From NCBI RefSeq assembly GCF_001613345.1, contig NZ_BDCE01000073.1:103918-167917 (forward strand): a stretch of DNA of 64,000 bases, given 5' to 3'. Origin of the DNA: Nocardia uniformis NBRC 13702. GTDB taxonomy: Bacteria; Actinomycetota; Actinomycetes; Mycobacteriales; Mycobacteriaceae. Position numbers and translations under genes: made by a program. The notes beneath the pieces are model-generated. The model had not been told where the DNA came from and did no database searches. It saw only the letters and a program-made list of their open reading frames with translations. Shown piece after piece: positions 51,492 to 59,995 of this stretch. Position 1 is the stretch's first letter. Every line of letters begins with the position of its first letter.

Positions 51492-52172
51492 ATGATCGCC
51501 GCCGTCGTTCTCGATATCGAAGGCACCACCAGTCCGACCAGCTCGGTGCGGGAGGACCTGTACGGGTACACCCGCGACCGACTGCCGGACTGGCTGGCCG
51601 AAAACCAGGGCGGAGCAGCGGATTCCATTATCGAGGCGACCCGCGAGCTGGCGGATCGCCCCGAGGCCGGCCCGGCGGAGGTGGCCGTCATCCTCATCGA
51701 ATGGCTCAATACCGATGTGAAGGCCGAACCGTTGAAGGCCGCGCAGGGCATTATTTGCGCCGAGGGCTTCCGACAGGGCGCGCTGCACGGCGAGTTCTTC
51801 GCGGATGTGGCACCCGCACTGCGGGAATGGCAGTCGGAGGGCCTGGAACTCTACATCTACTCGTCCGGTTCGGTACGCAATCAGCAGGATTGGTTCGAGT
51901 TCGCGCGCGGCGGCGACCTGTCACCGCTCATCAACGGGTATTTCGACCTGTCCAGCGCCGGACCGAAGCGGGAGCCCTCGTCGTACAACAAGATCGCCAG
52001 CGCGATCGGCGTTGCGGCCGAACGCATTCTGTTCCTGTCCGACCATCCCGACGAGCTCGATGCCGCGGTGGCGGCGGGCTGGTTGGTGGTGGGTGTCTGT
52101 CGAATTGGAGAGCCTTGCAGCCCTCGGCCGCCACACCGTTGGGTGGAGGGTTTCGCTGACGTATTGATCTGA
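51492..52172 (+). CDS. mtnC: Enolase-phosphatase E1 (MtnC)
   Basis: A 226-residue HAD-type enzyme that enolises and dephosphorylates 2,3-diketo-5-methylthiopentyl-1-phosphate. The HAD motif I is VVLDIEGTTSPTSSV (Asp8, Glu10; the DIEGT form is specific for MtnC). Motif II is YIYSSGSVRNQQ, and motif III-IV are GPKREPSSYNKIA and LFLSDHPDELDAA. The last part (RIGEPCSPRPPHRWVEGFAD) is a common tail. It lies 69 bases after mtnD. Together with the fused MtnA-B and MtnD it covers the route from MTR-1-P to the keto acid; no mtnK or mtnP is in the window. Confidence 0.95.
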   Translation: MIAAVVLDIEGTTSPTSSVREDLYGYTRDRLPDWLAENQGGAADSIIEATRELADRPEAGPAEVAVILIEWLNTDVKAEPLKAAQGIICAEGFRQGALHGEFFADVAPALREWQSEGLELYIYSSGSVRNQQDWFEFARGGDLSPLINGYFDLSSAGPKREPSSYNKIASAIGVAAERILFLSDHPDELDAAVAAGWLVVGVCRIGEPCSPRPPHRWVEGFADVLI

Positions 52173-52197
52173 AGTGGAACTTTGCGAATCATTCTCA

Positions 52198-52232
52198 CGT
52201 GTGGCCCACCCGGAATCCGGGTGGGCCACACG
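52198..52232. terminator. Terminator between mtnC and cvnD
   Basis: A perfect 17-bp stem (CGTGTGGCCCACCCGGA and its complement) around one base, followed on the plus strand by TTTT. It lies 26 bases after the mtnC stop and 29 bases from the end of the convergent conservon. Likely bidirectional. Confidence 0.85.
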
Positions 52233-52260
52233 TTTTCACGATCGTCGACGGGCTGCGGCG

Positions 52261-52860
52261 TCAGCCGCTCACCTTGGCGGTGGAAGCGCGCTCGATCAGG
52301 TACTGCACCAGGGTCATGAGCACATTCTTGGTCGAGGTGCGATCGCGGGCGTCGCACAGCATGACCGGCAGGCGTGGGTCCAAGTCCAGGGCATCGCGGA
52401 CCTCGTCGGCGGTATAGCGTGGGGCGCCGTCGAAGCAGTTCACCGCCACCGTGAATGCCAGTCCGCGCCGTTCGAAGAAATCGATCGCGGCGAAGGACGA
52501 GTCGAGGCGGCGGGTGTCGGCCAAAACGACGGCACCCAGTGCACCACGCGCCAATTCGTCCCACAGGAACCAGAAGCGGTCCTGTCCGGGGGTGCCGAAC
52601 AGGTACAGCACCAGGCTGGGATCGATAGTGATACGGCCGAAGTCCAGGGCCACCGTGGTGGTGGTCTTGCCTTCCACACCGCGCATATCGTCCACGCCAC
52701 TGCTGAGTTCGGTAATCAGTTCTTCGGTGCGCAGGGGCGCCACCTCACTGATCGCCGACACCATGGTCGTCTTGCCGACGCCGAAGCCGCCAGCGATGAG
52801 AATCTTGACCGAGGACGCCAATTGGCGATTCTCGGCCCGATCAAAGGTTTCGGATGCCAT
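52261..52860 (-). CDS. cvnD: Conservon GTP-binding protein (CvnD-like)
   Basis: A 199-residue Ras-like GTPase of the actinobacterial conservon type. P-loop: ILIAGGFGVGKTTMVSAISE. Switch and G3-like region: LYLFGTPGQDRFWFLWDELA (GTPGQ). NCFDGAP replaces the NKxD motif in part. It is the last gene of a complete cvnABCD cluster, where such proteins form a membrane-associated complex with the sensor-kinase-like CvnA. The N-terminus overlaps the DUF742 gene by 20 bases. Confidence 0.92.
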   Translation of the reverse strand: MASETFDRAENRQLASSVKILIAGGFGVGKTTMVSAISEVAPLRTEELITELSSGVDDMRGVEGKTTTTVALDFGRITIDPSLVLYLFGTPGQDRFWFLWDELARGALGAVVLADTRRLDSSFAAIDFFERRGLAFTVAVNCFDGAPRYTADEVRDALDLDPRLPVMLCDARDRTSTKNVLMTLVQYLIERASTAKVSG

Positions 52861-53218
52861 CGAGTACAGCTCGCAATACGTTGAGGTCGCCGGGACCGGT
52901 CTCGGCGGAGACCGGCGCCCGAAAGTTGAGGTTCCCGTCGGAGATGAGGTCTCCGACGAGTATCTTCGTCACCGCCAGCGGCAGCCGCAGGGAAGCCGAC
53001 ACTTCGGCCACCGACAGCGGAAGCTGGCACAGGCGAACAATTTCCGCGTACTCAGGTTCGACGCGCCGCAATACCGGTGCCCCGAAGGGGGCGTGGATGA
53101 CGGTGAGCATGTCCAGGTCGTGCGCCGCGCCCATGGTCCGGCCTCCCGTCCGGGCATATGGGCGCACGAGCGGACCTGCCGCATCATCGAACCATTGTTC
53201 CCCCGGCCGCGGCATCAT
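52841..53218 (-). CDS. cvnC: DUF742 protein (CvnC-like)
   Basis: A 125-residue DUF742 winged-helix-like protein. GPLVRPYARTGGRT is the typical DUF742 N-terminal motif (R-P-Y-x-x-T-x-G-R-T), followed by PEYAEIVRLCQLPLSVAEVS and LPLAVTKILVGDLISDGNLN. In conservons it is the third protein, probably a scaffold or nucleic-acid-binding subunit. It begins with ATGA overlap to the roadblock gene and overlaps the GTPase gene. Confidence 0.92.
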   Translation of the reverse strand: MMPRPGEQWFDDAAGPLVRPYARTGGRTMGAAHDLDMLTVIHAPFGAPVLRRVEPEYAEIVRLCQLPLSVAEVSASLRLPLAVTKILVGDLISDGNLNFRAPVSAETGPGDLNVLRAVLDGIRNL

Positions 53219-53640
53219 GACAGTCGGGGGTTTCCTTGTCCCGCTAAGCCTTGCCGCGGGGTGGTGGACAGATAGCTACCGACGCGTTGCACGGTCAGGT
53301 TCATCTCATAGGCGACCATGCCCAGATTGGCCTGTTCGGTGGCCTGCAACGCCAGGCAGGCGTGGCTACCGGCAGCGGTGACGAACAGCACCGCCCGGTC
53401 CAGTTCGATGACCGCCTGGCGAACTCCGCCGCCGTCGAATCTATTGCCGGCGCTGCGTGCCAGACCGTAGAGGGTGGAAGACATGGCGCCGAAATGTTCG
53501 GCGTCCTCGCGGCTCATGGCGGTGGAACGCCCCAGCAGCAGTCCGTCGGTGGAATGCACCACCGCGTGACGGACGCCCGCGAGTCGATCGACCAAATCAT
53601 CGAGTAGCCAGTTGAGATCACCAGCGTTGGAGGTGGTCAC
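53215..53640 (-). CDS. cvnB: Roadblock/LC7-domain protein (CvnB-like)
   Basis: A 141-residue roadblock/LC7 protein: LNWLLDDLVDRLAGVRHAVV HSTDGLLLGRS, then EHFGAMSSTLYGLARSAGNR. These proteins act as GTPase co-factors for CvnD. The start is GTG 53640 (VTTSNAGD), nine bases after AGGAAGG and inside the cvnA coding end. That gives a 23-base overlap with cvnA, and a longer start would extend it. Coupled translation with cvnA is likely. Confidence 0.92.
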   Translation of the reverse strand: MTTSNAGDLNWLLDDLVDRLAGVRHAVVHSTDGLLLGRSTAMSREDAEHFGAMSSTLYGLARSAGNRFDGGGVRQAVIELDRAVLFVTAAGSHACLALQATEQANLGMVAYEMNLTVQRVGSYLSTTPRQGLAGQGNPRLS

Positions 53641-56221
53641 CGTCGCCTTCCTGTCGGTCCGGGGTTGGGGTGGATGACGGCCCGAACGCATCGAAACCGG
53701 CCCGACGGCCCTGCCTGGTTCCGTTCTCGATGGCGGACATCAGGTCTCGGGCCTGCTCGGCGGTGGGCAACGGACGCTCCGACGGCGCCACCGGTTCGGT
53801 GGCAGCCGGAGCATTCGCCAATTCCGGTGCGAGACTTGCCTGTCGGCGCCGACGCGGGAGCGCTGGCCGAGCATCGGAGCCAGTGTACTGGGCGCGCCCG
53901 AATTCGCGGGCGGTATGTCCGATCTCAGAGAAACGTTCTGGTCGCGGCGGCACCACCGGCGGCCGCGTCGGATTGGTCGGCGGTTCGAAAGCCCCCGTGG
54001 CCTCGAAAGATGATGCGGTGTCGGAGGACGCCGTCGAGTCGGACGCCGAGGTGGAGCCGAACGATGAACCCGGACCGAAGGGGGTCGCGGAGCCGAACGA
54101 GGGCGTGGGATCGTCCTGGGGCGCCGGTGCGACGGGTTCGGAGGTCATCTCGGGCCTCGGCGGTTCGAGTTCCAGTCGCGAGGGTGCTGGTTCGACGGGT
54201 TGCGGTGCCGGCTCGGCGATCCGGGTGATCGAGGGCCCCGCGGGTTGCCGGGTCACCAGGGGGATCTCGCCGGTTCCGGGATTCGCGACGGTGAGGCTGG
54301 ACGGCACCAGCACGATCGCCCGAACACCGCCGTAGTCGGATTCGGTGAGCCGCACCGAGATACCGTGGCGCACCGCCAGCTGCGCGACCACGAACAAGCC
54401 CAGGCGCGAATCCTCCGACAGCGTATTCACACCGAAATCCGGGGGATTGCGCAACATCTCGTTGAGTCGGACATGCTCGGACTCCGGCATACCCATGCCC
54501 TGGTCGAGAACCTCGAGCGCCAGCCCCTTACCGACCACATTGGCGCGCACCTCCACCTGCGACTGCGGCGGGGAGAACGACGCGGCATTGTCGACGAGTT
54601 CGGCGAGCAGGTGCACGAGGTCGGCGACCACCGTTCCCACCACGCCGATCTCGGGCATCCGGGCGATCTTCACGCGGGTGTAGTCGAGTGTTTCGCCGAC
54701 GGCACTGCGCACCACCTCGACCAGCGCCACCGGCTGTCGCCACTGCCGTCCGGGCTGACCGCCAGCGAGGATGATCAGGTTCTCGGCATTGCGGCGTTCG
54801 CGGGTGGCCAGGTGATCGAGCCGGAAGAAGGTCTCGAGCAGCGTCGGATCCTCCTGGCGGGCTTCGGCTTCGTCGAGAATCTCGAGCTGGCGGTGCACCA
54901 CCACCTGGCTGCGGTGGGCGATATTGAGGAAGACCGCCTTCACGCCTTCCCGGGTGCGGGCCTCGGTGACCGCCGCTGTGACCGCGGCCCCGTGCGCGTG
55001 GGTGAAGGCCTTGGCGACCTGGCCGATCTCATCGTGACCGAAGTCGAGGGTGGCCACCTCGGCCGCCGGATCGACCGGCTTACCGTCACGCAGCTTCTGC
55101 ATGATCTCCGGCAGTCCCTCGTCGGCGAGGGCGAAGGTCTGGTCACGAAGTCGCTTGAGCCGCCCGATGATCCGGTTCGCCATAAGCAGCGCGACCACGA
55201 AGGCGGCCGAGGACAGCAGCAGCACACCCGCGCCACCGAGTAGCGAATCGCGCGCCTTTTCCTGGCCGACGTCCATGGCGAGACTATTAGCGCTGCGGCT
55301 CTGCGCATCCCAGATGTCGGACAGGACCGCGGCGACCTCCGCTACAGCGGCCTGCCAATCCTCGGTGTTCATCGGAAGCGGCGTCAGGGCGGGGGCTTTG
55401 GCATCGGTTCTCGCGCCGCCGGTCTCTACCGAGGACAGGACGGCGCGCTCCAGGAGTGCGTTCTCCATGGCCTGCAGGTTCTGCCAGGCGGGGCTGGCGA
55501 TCAGCTTCTTCGCGACCTCGGCCTGCTCCGGATGTTGGTCTCCGGTGACGATTTGGACGGTGACGCGGTAGAAGCCGATGAGCTTTACGTATTCGGCGGC
55601 CAGTTCGGCCGGCAATCCGGATTCATTGGCCAGAGCCGCACCCAGGGCATTGGCACGGGTCAGACATTCCAGCGCCAGGAGCGTCTGTACTGATTCCGAC
55701 AGCTCCGCGGAAACCGCGGCGTTCGGAGCGTCGTCCTGCACGATGCGGGTACCGACGAGCACCACATCGGGTAGTCGGCTGTAGAAGGTGTAGGCATCGG
55801 TGATCGGGAGCTGACCGGCGTCCACGCCCGCGCGCACGGCGAGCAGCTGCTGTTTGAGCATGAGGAAGCCGCCGACATCGCCCTGGATCTCATCGGAGCC
55901 GAGATCTTTCACCCTGGTTTCGGTGGGCAGCATGAGCTGGAAGGCGTTGTCCAGGCGCAGGCGTGCCGTGGCGAGCGCACTGCGATCGGTTTGCGCACCG
56001 GCATAGAGCCACAGCGTTGCTTGCCGTTCCTCCTGAATGGCCCTCAGCATCTCCTGCACCGGTTCGATGCCGTCGATCATCTGCGCCGCCCAGTCTTCGG
56101 CGTGATTGCCGGTCGACACCAAATACCCGGCCGTTCCCACACCGACCCCGAGCAGCGCCGCACTCGGGACGAGTGCGATCGCCAGGATGCGGGTTCGGAC
56201 GCCGAGCCTCGCTCTGAACAT
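53618..56221 (-). CDS. cvnA: Conservon sensor histidine-kinase-like protein (CvnA-like)
   Basis: An 867-residue membrane protein. Transmembrane helix 1 is at about 12-34, a NIT-type nitrate/nitrite-sensing domain spans about 48-305 outside the membrane, helix 2 at about 328-350, and a HAMP-like region about 350-420. The ATPase domain has the N box LLAELVDNAASFSPP, G1 DQGMGM and G2 LGLFVVAQLA. The phosphoaccepting His of normal kinases is not obvious (FRLDHLATRERRNAENL takes its place), as in other CvnA proteins. The last 210 residues are Pro/Glu/Ser-rich and disordered. ATG 56221 is preferred to GTG 56227. Confidence 0.9.
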   Translation of the reverse strand: MFRARLGVRTRILAIALVPSAALLGVGVGTAGYLVSTGNHAEDWAAQMIDGIEPVQEMLRAIQEERQATLWLYAGAQTDRSALATARLRLDNAFQLMLPTETRVKDLGSDEIQGDVGGFLMLKQQLLAVRAGVDAGQLPITDAYTFYSRLPDVVLVGTRIVQDDAPNAAVSAELSESVQTLLALECLTRANALGAALANESGLPAELAAEYVKLIGFYRVTVQIVTGDQHPEQAEVAKKLIASPAWQNLQAMENALLERAVLSSVETGGARTDAKAPALTPLPMNTEDWQAAVAEVAAVLSDIWDAQSRSANSLAMDVGQEKARDSLLGGAGVLLLSSAAFVVALLMANRIIGRLKRLRDQTFALADEGLPEIMQKLRDGKPVDPAAEVATLDFGHDEIGQVAKAFTHAHGAAVTAAVTEARTREGVKAVFLNIAHRSQVVVHRQLEILDEAEARQEDPTLLETFFRLDHLATRERRNAENLIILAGGQPGRQWRQPVALVEVVRSAVGETLDYTRVKIARMPEIGVVGTVVADLVHLLAELVDNAASFSPPQSQVEVRANVVGKGLALEVLDQGMGMPESEHVRLNEMLRNPPDFGVNTLSEDSRLGLFVVAQLAVRHGISVRLTESDYGGVRAIVLVPSSLTVANPGTGEIPLVTRQPAGPSITRIAEPAPQPVEPAPSRLELEPPRPEMTSEPVAPAPQDDPTPSFGSATPFGPGSSFGSTSASDSTASSDTASSFEATGAFEPPTNPTRPPVVPPRPERFSEIGHTAREFGRAQYTGSDARPALPRRRRQASLAPELANAPAATEPVAPSERPLPTAEQARDLMSAIENGTRQGRRAGFDAFGPSSTPTPDRQEGDGDHLQRW

Positions 56222-56232
56222 CCGCACAACCT

Positions 56233-56270
56233 AACGGGACGTACATCACACCCGTCACGCGGGTCCCGTT
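56233..56270. terminator. Nested hairpin upstream of cvnA
   Basis: AACGGGAC and GTCCCGTT form an outer 8-bp stem; ACCCG and CGGGT an inner one. It lies between the end of the CDF gene and the start of cvnA, both on the minus strand. It could end the CDF transcript or act in the cvnA leader. Confidence 0.35.
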
Positions 56271-56349
56271 GAGCGGGAACCGATTAGACATCGATAGTTA
56301 TGTGTGATTCCGCATGATTACTGGTCACCGACGTTTTGACCCACTGCTC

Positions 56350-57024
56350 CTATTGGCAACTGGGGCAGCAGGATTCCGGTTCCTTGGTCGCCGGGGTGGC
56401 GCAGCAGAGGTCGCCCCGCCAGGCGTTCACGCCTTCCCTGACGGCGAACGCGGCGATAATGAGGGCGGCCACCGGGTCGACCCAGGACCAGTCGGTGAGG
56501 GCGTGTACGAGCAGGCCCACCAGCAGGACCGCCGACAGGTAGGAGCAGAGCAGGGTCTGTTTGGAGTCGGCGACGGCGGAGCGGGAGCCGAGTTCCTGGC
56601 CGGTGCGGCGCTGGACGAATGAGAGCATCGGCATGATGGCGAGACTGGTTGCCGCCAGCGCGATTCCAATGGGGGAGGGGCGGGATTCGCCGGTACCGAG
56701 CAATGCTCGGATGGCGTCGAATCCGACGTAGGCGGCGAGGCCGAAGAACGAGAAGGCGATAACGCGCAGGGCCACCCGCTCCCGCGCCTGCGGATCGCGA
56801 CCGGCGAACTGCCAGGCGACCGCGACGGCCGAGGACACCTCGATCACCGAATCGAGGCCGAACCCGATGAGCGCTATCGACGAGGCGCGAATGCCCTCCG
56901 ATAAGCCGATGATCGCTTCCACCACGTTGTAGGTGATGGTCAGCGCCACCAGGAGTCGAATCCGCCGCTCCAGCAGCGCCCGACGGGTCGGGTCGGGCGA
57001 GCGGGTAATGAGTGGCAGGGCCAT
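56350..57024 (-). CDS. CDF-like metal exporter with Cys-rich tail
   Basis: A 224-residue membrane protein of the cation-diffusion-facilitator type. Six hydrophobic segments are visible (VALTITYNVVEAIIGL, SSIALIGFGLDSVIEVSSAV, VIAFSFFGLAAYVGF and others). The two Asp-containing helices G-F-G-L-D-S and SWVDPVAALIIAAFAVREGV carry the intramembrane metal-site residues. The cytoplasmic C-terminal domain is absent; instead the chain ends in a Cys-rich tail, DLCCATPATKEPESCCPSCQ. It is coupled (TAATG) to the ArsR gene upstream. Export of Cd, Pb or Zn is likely, with the sensor as guide. Confidence 0.85.
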   Translation of the reverse strand: MALPLITRSPDPTRRALLERRIRLLVALTITYNVVEAIIGLSEGIRASSIALIGFGLDSVIEVSSAVAVAWQFAGRDPQARERVALRVIAFSFFGLAAYVGFDAIRALLGTGESRPSPIGIALAATSLAIMPMLSFVQRRTGQELGSRSAVADSKQTLLCSYLSAVLLVGLLVHALTDWSWVDPVAALIIAAFAVREGVNAWRGDLCCATPATKEPESCCPSCQ

Positions 57025-57368
57025 TAGCAGCAGTCCTCGGTGTCGGCGGACGGGCAGCAAGCGGGATCCACGGCCAGCACCAGGCCGATTAGATCGTCCA
57101 GAGCATGACCGATGCGGGCGTCGGCCAGCTCGTACCGGCTGCGCCGCCCCTCCGGAACCGCGACCACCAGACCGCAACCGCGCAGGCACGCAAGGTGATT
57201 CGACAGGATCTGCCGGGACACGCCGATGTCATCGGCCAACTGCGACGGGTAACTCGCACCTGCCCTGAGTGCCAACAGGATTCGGGTGCGGGTCGAGTCG
57301 GAGAGCGCGTGACCGAAGCGAGCCAGCCCATCGCTGTGCGTGAGAGTGTCCACGCACAGATAGTACAT
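57024..57368 (-). CDS. cmtR: ArsR/SmtB regulator, CmtR-like
   Basis: A 114-residue ArsR-family metal sensor. It resembles M. tuberculosis CmtR closely: GLARFGHALSDSTRTRILLA, YPSQLADDIGVSRQILSNHL and CLRGCGLVVAVPEGRRSRYE LADARI. The Cys pair C61 and C65 matches CmtR C57 and C61, Cys5 matches Cys4, and the tail DPACCPSADTEDCC supplies further Cys in place of C102. CmtR senses Cd(II) and Pb(II) and releases DNA when bound. It overlaps the exporter gene, and a 22-bp palindrome abuts the start codon. Confidence 0.9.
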   Translation of the reverse strand: MYYLCVDTLTHSDGLARFGHALSDSTRTRILLALRAGASYPSQLADDIGVSRQILSNHLACLRGCGLVVAVPEGRRSRYELADARIGHALDDLIGLVLAVDPACCPSADTEDCC

Positions 57369-57390
57369 CGGTTTCTGTATTCAGAAACCG
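57369..57390. promoter_or_regulatory. Operator abutting the cmtR-like start
   Basis: Arms CGGTTTCTG and CAGAAACCG flank TATT, a perfect inverted repeat of 22 bp that ends at the base before the ATG of the ArsR gene. Binding here would block the promoter or a leaderless transcript start. Likely bound by the ArsR protein. Confidence 0.7.
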
Positions 57391-57483
57391 CTGAATTATT
57401 TCTCCCGGGGTGAATCCGCCTCCAGACGCGGTCCGGCCCCGCTTCCCGAGGGGGAGCGGGGCCGGATTGTCTGCGTGGTCGGC

Positions 57484-57816
57484 TCAGGCGGCGGGACGAT
57501 GGGCCACGGTGGCCAGTAGCCGCAGCGCATCGGCCAGGTCGACGACCATCCCGGAATGTTCGGCCGCCAGCCCCATTTCGATGTACTGGCGAATCAACTC
57601 CGACTGGGTAATACCCTTCGCCCGTGCGGTCGCCTTCAACCGCTCATCGGTTTCGACGGACCATTTCACCGATCGCTTCACCGGTATCCCGTCGGCGGGC
57701 TTATCCGCCGGAGTGTGCGGCGGCAGGTCCGCGGGGATCGGAGCGTCGGGATGGAACTCGACCGACTCGGCCCACTTCGCGAAGTCCGCTGCGGTACGTG
57801 GTAGCTCATTGGTCAT
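57484..57816 (-). CDS. RHH-type protein, possible antitoxin
   Basis: A 110-residue protein with a disordered, Pro/Asp-rich N-terminal half (FHPDAPIPADLPPHTPADKP) and a C-terminal ribbon-helix-helix: VKRSVKWSVETDERLKATAR AKGITQSELIRQYIEMGL. This order (unstructured arm, then DNA-binding fold) suits an antitoxin or a copy-number-type repressor. It overlaps the preceding 100-residue gene (ATGA) with GGAGG upstream. The toxin-before-antitoxin order recalls BrnTA-type modules. Confidence 0.65.
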   Translation of the reverse strand: MTNELPRTAADFAKWAESVEFHPDAPIPADLPPHTPADKPADGIPVKRSVKWSVETDERLKATARAKGITQSELIRQYIEMGLAAEHSGMVVDLADALRLLATVAHRPAA

Positions 57817-58115
57817 AGCTCGTCCTCCCATTCGGCGTAGGCCCTCGACTGCTCCGGCGTCATATCGGTGACGGCGACGATTTCGTAGTCGTTGATCGCG
57901 GTGTCCTCGTCGTCCACGGTCGGTAACCGCCGCAGCCAGACGATGATCGGGCGACCGGTCCGGGTACGTCCCCAGAATGTCAACGACGCCACGCCTCCAC
58001 CGGCAGCGGGAACGACCCTCTTACGAGCGCCGTACACGATGTCCGCGATATCGGCGGGCGTGAGTTTCAACTCCGCCAGGATTGCCAACGCGATCGGTAT
58101 CCAGTTATAACTCAT
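57813..58115 (-). CDS. Small protein, possible toxin of a TA-like pair
   Basis: A 100-residue protein. The start, SYNWIPIALAILAELKLTPA, is helical; a central strand-rich part, VASLTFWGRTRTGRPIIVWL RR, and an acidic end, NDYEIVAVTDMTPEQSRAYA EWEDEL, follow. The central strand with R and the final helix resemble BrnT/ParE-like small toxins, but I do not recognise a family firmly. The ATG at 58115 follows AAGGGAG. It overlaps the RHH gene downstream, and the pair lies between ordinary genes. Confidence 0.6.
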   Translation of the reverse strand: MSYNWIPIALAILAELKLTPADIADIVYGARKRVVPAAGGGVASLTFWGRTRTGRPIIVWLRRLPTVDDEDTAINDYEIVAVTDMTPEQSRAYAEWEDEL

Positions 58116-58189
58116 TCTCCCTTCACGGTACCACGCGTGAGGTACCGCCGATTGTGAAGGCATTCCATGCCTGAGCTAACCTGTGCCCA

Positions 58190-58708
58190 GTGTTCTTGAT
58201 CCAGATTGCCGCTGAGCGGGTACCGAGCCGGATGCTGTCGTTCTTCGTGCGGCACGCGGAGCTGCTGAAGTTCCTGACCGTCGGCGGCCTCGCCTTCATC
58301 ACCACCTCGGTCCTGTTCTTCGGCCTGAAGTGGACGGTGCTGGACGAGAAGCCGGTCACCGCGAACGTGATCGCGGTCTTGGTCGCGACAGTGCTGTCCT
58401 ACATACTGAACCGGGAGTGGGCGTTCACCGCCCGGGGCGGACGCGAACGCCGACACGAAGCCGCACTGTTCTTCCTCGTAGCCGGTATCGGAATGGTGAT
58501 CAACCAGCTGCCGTTGGCGGTATCGAGTTACGTACTCGGATTCCGCACACCGAACGTGTCACTCCTCGCGGAAAACATCGCCGATTTCATCAGCGCATCC
58601 ATTATCGGAACGCTGCTCGCGACGGTGTTCCGCTGGTGGGCGATGCGCCGGTTCGTGTTCCCGCATGCGGTGGTTCCGGATCTGGAGCGGGCCGAGGCAG
58701 TCCAGTAG
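58190..58708 (+). CDS. GtrA family membrane protein
   Basis: A 172-residue GtrA-like protein with four transmembrane helices: LLKFLTVGGLAFITTSVLFF, ANVIAVLVATVLSYILNREW (the family N-R-x-W/F motif), LFFLVAGIGMVINQLPLAVS, and ADFISASIIGTLLATVFRWW. GtrA proteins help move polyprenyl-phosphate-linked sugars or arabinogalactan/lipid precursors across the membrane. The start is GTG 58190. In mycobacteria a similar protein works with arabinogalactan genes; no such neighbours are seen here. Confidence 0.9.
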   Translation: MFLIQIAAERVPSRMLSFFVRHAELLKFLTVGGLAFITTSVLFFGLKWTVLDEKPVTANVIAVLVATVLSYILNREWAFTARGGRERRHEAALFFLVAGIGMVINQLPLAVSSYVLGFRTPNVSLLAENIADFISASIIGTLLATVFRWWAMRRFVFPHAVVPDLERAEAVQ

Positions 58709-58834
58709 GACCGGCGGTACACCCAGCTCACTCGTCACCGTCGCACCTGAATGCTGCACGGCACGAATGATGAGTGTCGTTGGCGCGGTGCGGGGGAACG
58801 CCCGCGCCGTGCCCCTGCGCTAACCTCGGCAACC

Positions 58835-59773
58835 GTGCCTTTCCCCTCGATCGACCCGTACGCCGACGGTCTGCTCGAGGTCGGCGACCGAAACCAGGTG
58901 TACTGGTGCGCCAGCGGCAATCCCGCCGGTCGACCGGCGCTGGTGGTGCACGGCGGGCCGGGCAGTGGGAGCAGCCCGCGAGCGCGGAAAGCGTTCGATC
59001 CGAACGTTTTTCGGATTGTGCAGTTCGATCAGCGCGGTTGTGGGCGCAGCATGCCCAGCGCCGCCGATCCGGATACCGACATGGTGGTGAACACCACCGG
59101 GCACCTGATCGCCGATATGGAGCGGCTGCGTACCCACCTGGGCATCGACCGCTGGTTGCTGTACGGCGGATCCTGGGGTTCGACACTCATCCTCGCCTAC
59201 GCCGAGCGGTACCCGGAGCGGGTCACCGGGATCGTGCTGGTCGGAGTCACCAGCACCCGCCGCCGCGAGATCGACTGGCTCTACCGGGGACTCGCCCGGC
59301 TGCTGCCCGCCGAGTGGGCGCGGTTCCGGTCCGTGCTGCCCGGCGACGGCGACCTGGTCGAGGGCTACCGGCGGCTGCTGGAACAGCCGGACCCGGCGGT
59401 GCGCCGCAACGCCGCGATCGAGTGGTGTCGCTGGGAGGACGCGGTCATCGCGCACGAATCCCTGGGCAGCCCAGGGCAATACAGCGCCGAGCCGGATACC
59501 GCCCTGCTCGCCTTCGTCCGGATCTGCACGCACTACTTCGCGCACGCGGCGTGGCTCGACGAAGGGGTACTGCTGCGTGAAGCCGGACGGCTGGCCGGGA
59601 TCCCCGGCGAACTGATCCACGGCCGCCTCGACCTCAGCGCCCCACTCGAAACCGCCTGGGAACTCGCCCAAGCCTGGCCGGACGCCCGCCTGCATGTCAT
59701 CGACGACTCCGGTCACACCGGCAGCCCCGCCATGGGCGAAGCGGTCGTCCGCGCCATCGCCCGCTTCGCGTAG
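58835..59773 (+). CDS. pip: Proline iminopeptidase-type alpha/beta hydrolase
   Basis: A 312-residue prolyl aminopeptidase of family S33. HGGPGSGSSPRARKAFDPNV FRIVQFDQRGCGRS is the family N-terminal signature with the oxyanion region. The nucleophile is Ser113 in LLYGGSWGSTLILAYAERYP, the Asp lies in HGRLDLSAP, and the His in IDDSGHTGS. It removes N-terminal proline from peptides in the cytoplasm. The start is GTG 58835 at VPFPSIDPYA. It stands alone. Confidence 0.92.
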   Translation: MPFPSIDPYADGLLEVGDRNQVYWCASGNPAGRPALVVHGGPGSGSSPRARKAFDPNVFRIVQFDQRGCGRSMPSAADPDTDMVVNTTGHLIADMERLRTHLGIDRWLLYGGSWGSTLILAYAERYPERVTGIVLVGVTSTRRREIDWLYRGLARLLPAEWARFRSVLPGDGDLVEGYRRLLEQPDPAVRRNAAIEWCRWEDAVIAHESLGSPGQYSAEPDTALLAFVRICTHYFAHAAWLDEGVLLREAGRLAGIPGELIHGRLDLSAPLETAWELAQAWPDARLHVIDDSGHTGSPAMGEAVVRAIARFA

Positions 59774-59995
59774 TTCGATTCCGATCGGATCGGCCAGACG
59801 GAGGCGGAGGGCTGGCTGTGAGTCGTCCTTTCGGCCGCATGCTGGGATGCCCGAATCGGCCAGTACACGGTTTCACGCACCGTGGACCAAGGCTCGACCT
59901 ATGGAACGGATTACGAAGTCGGAACCCCTCACTTCGCACACCAGTGGCTGTGATCTGCCCGTTGCGACGCGGCGCCCGGCGGTGCGGGGGAGAGG

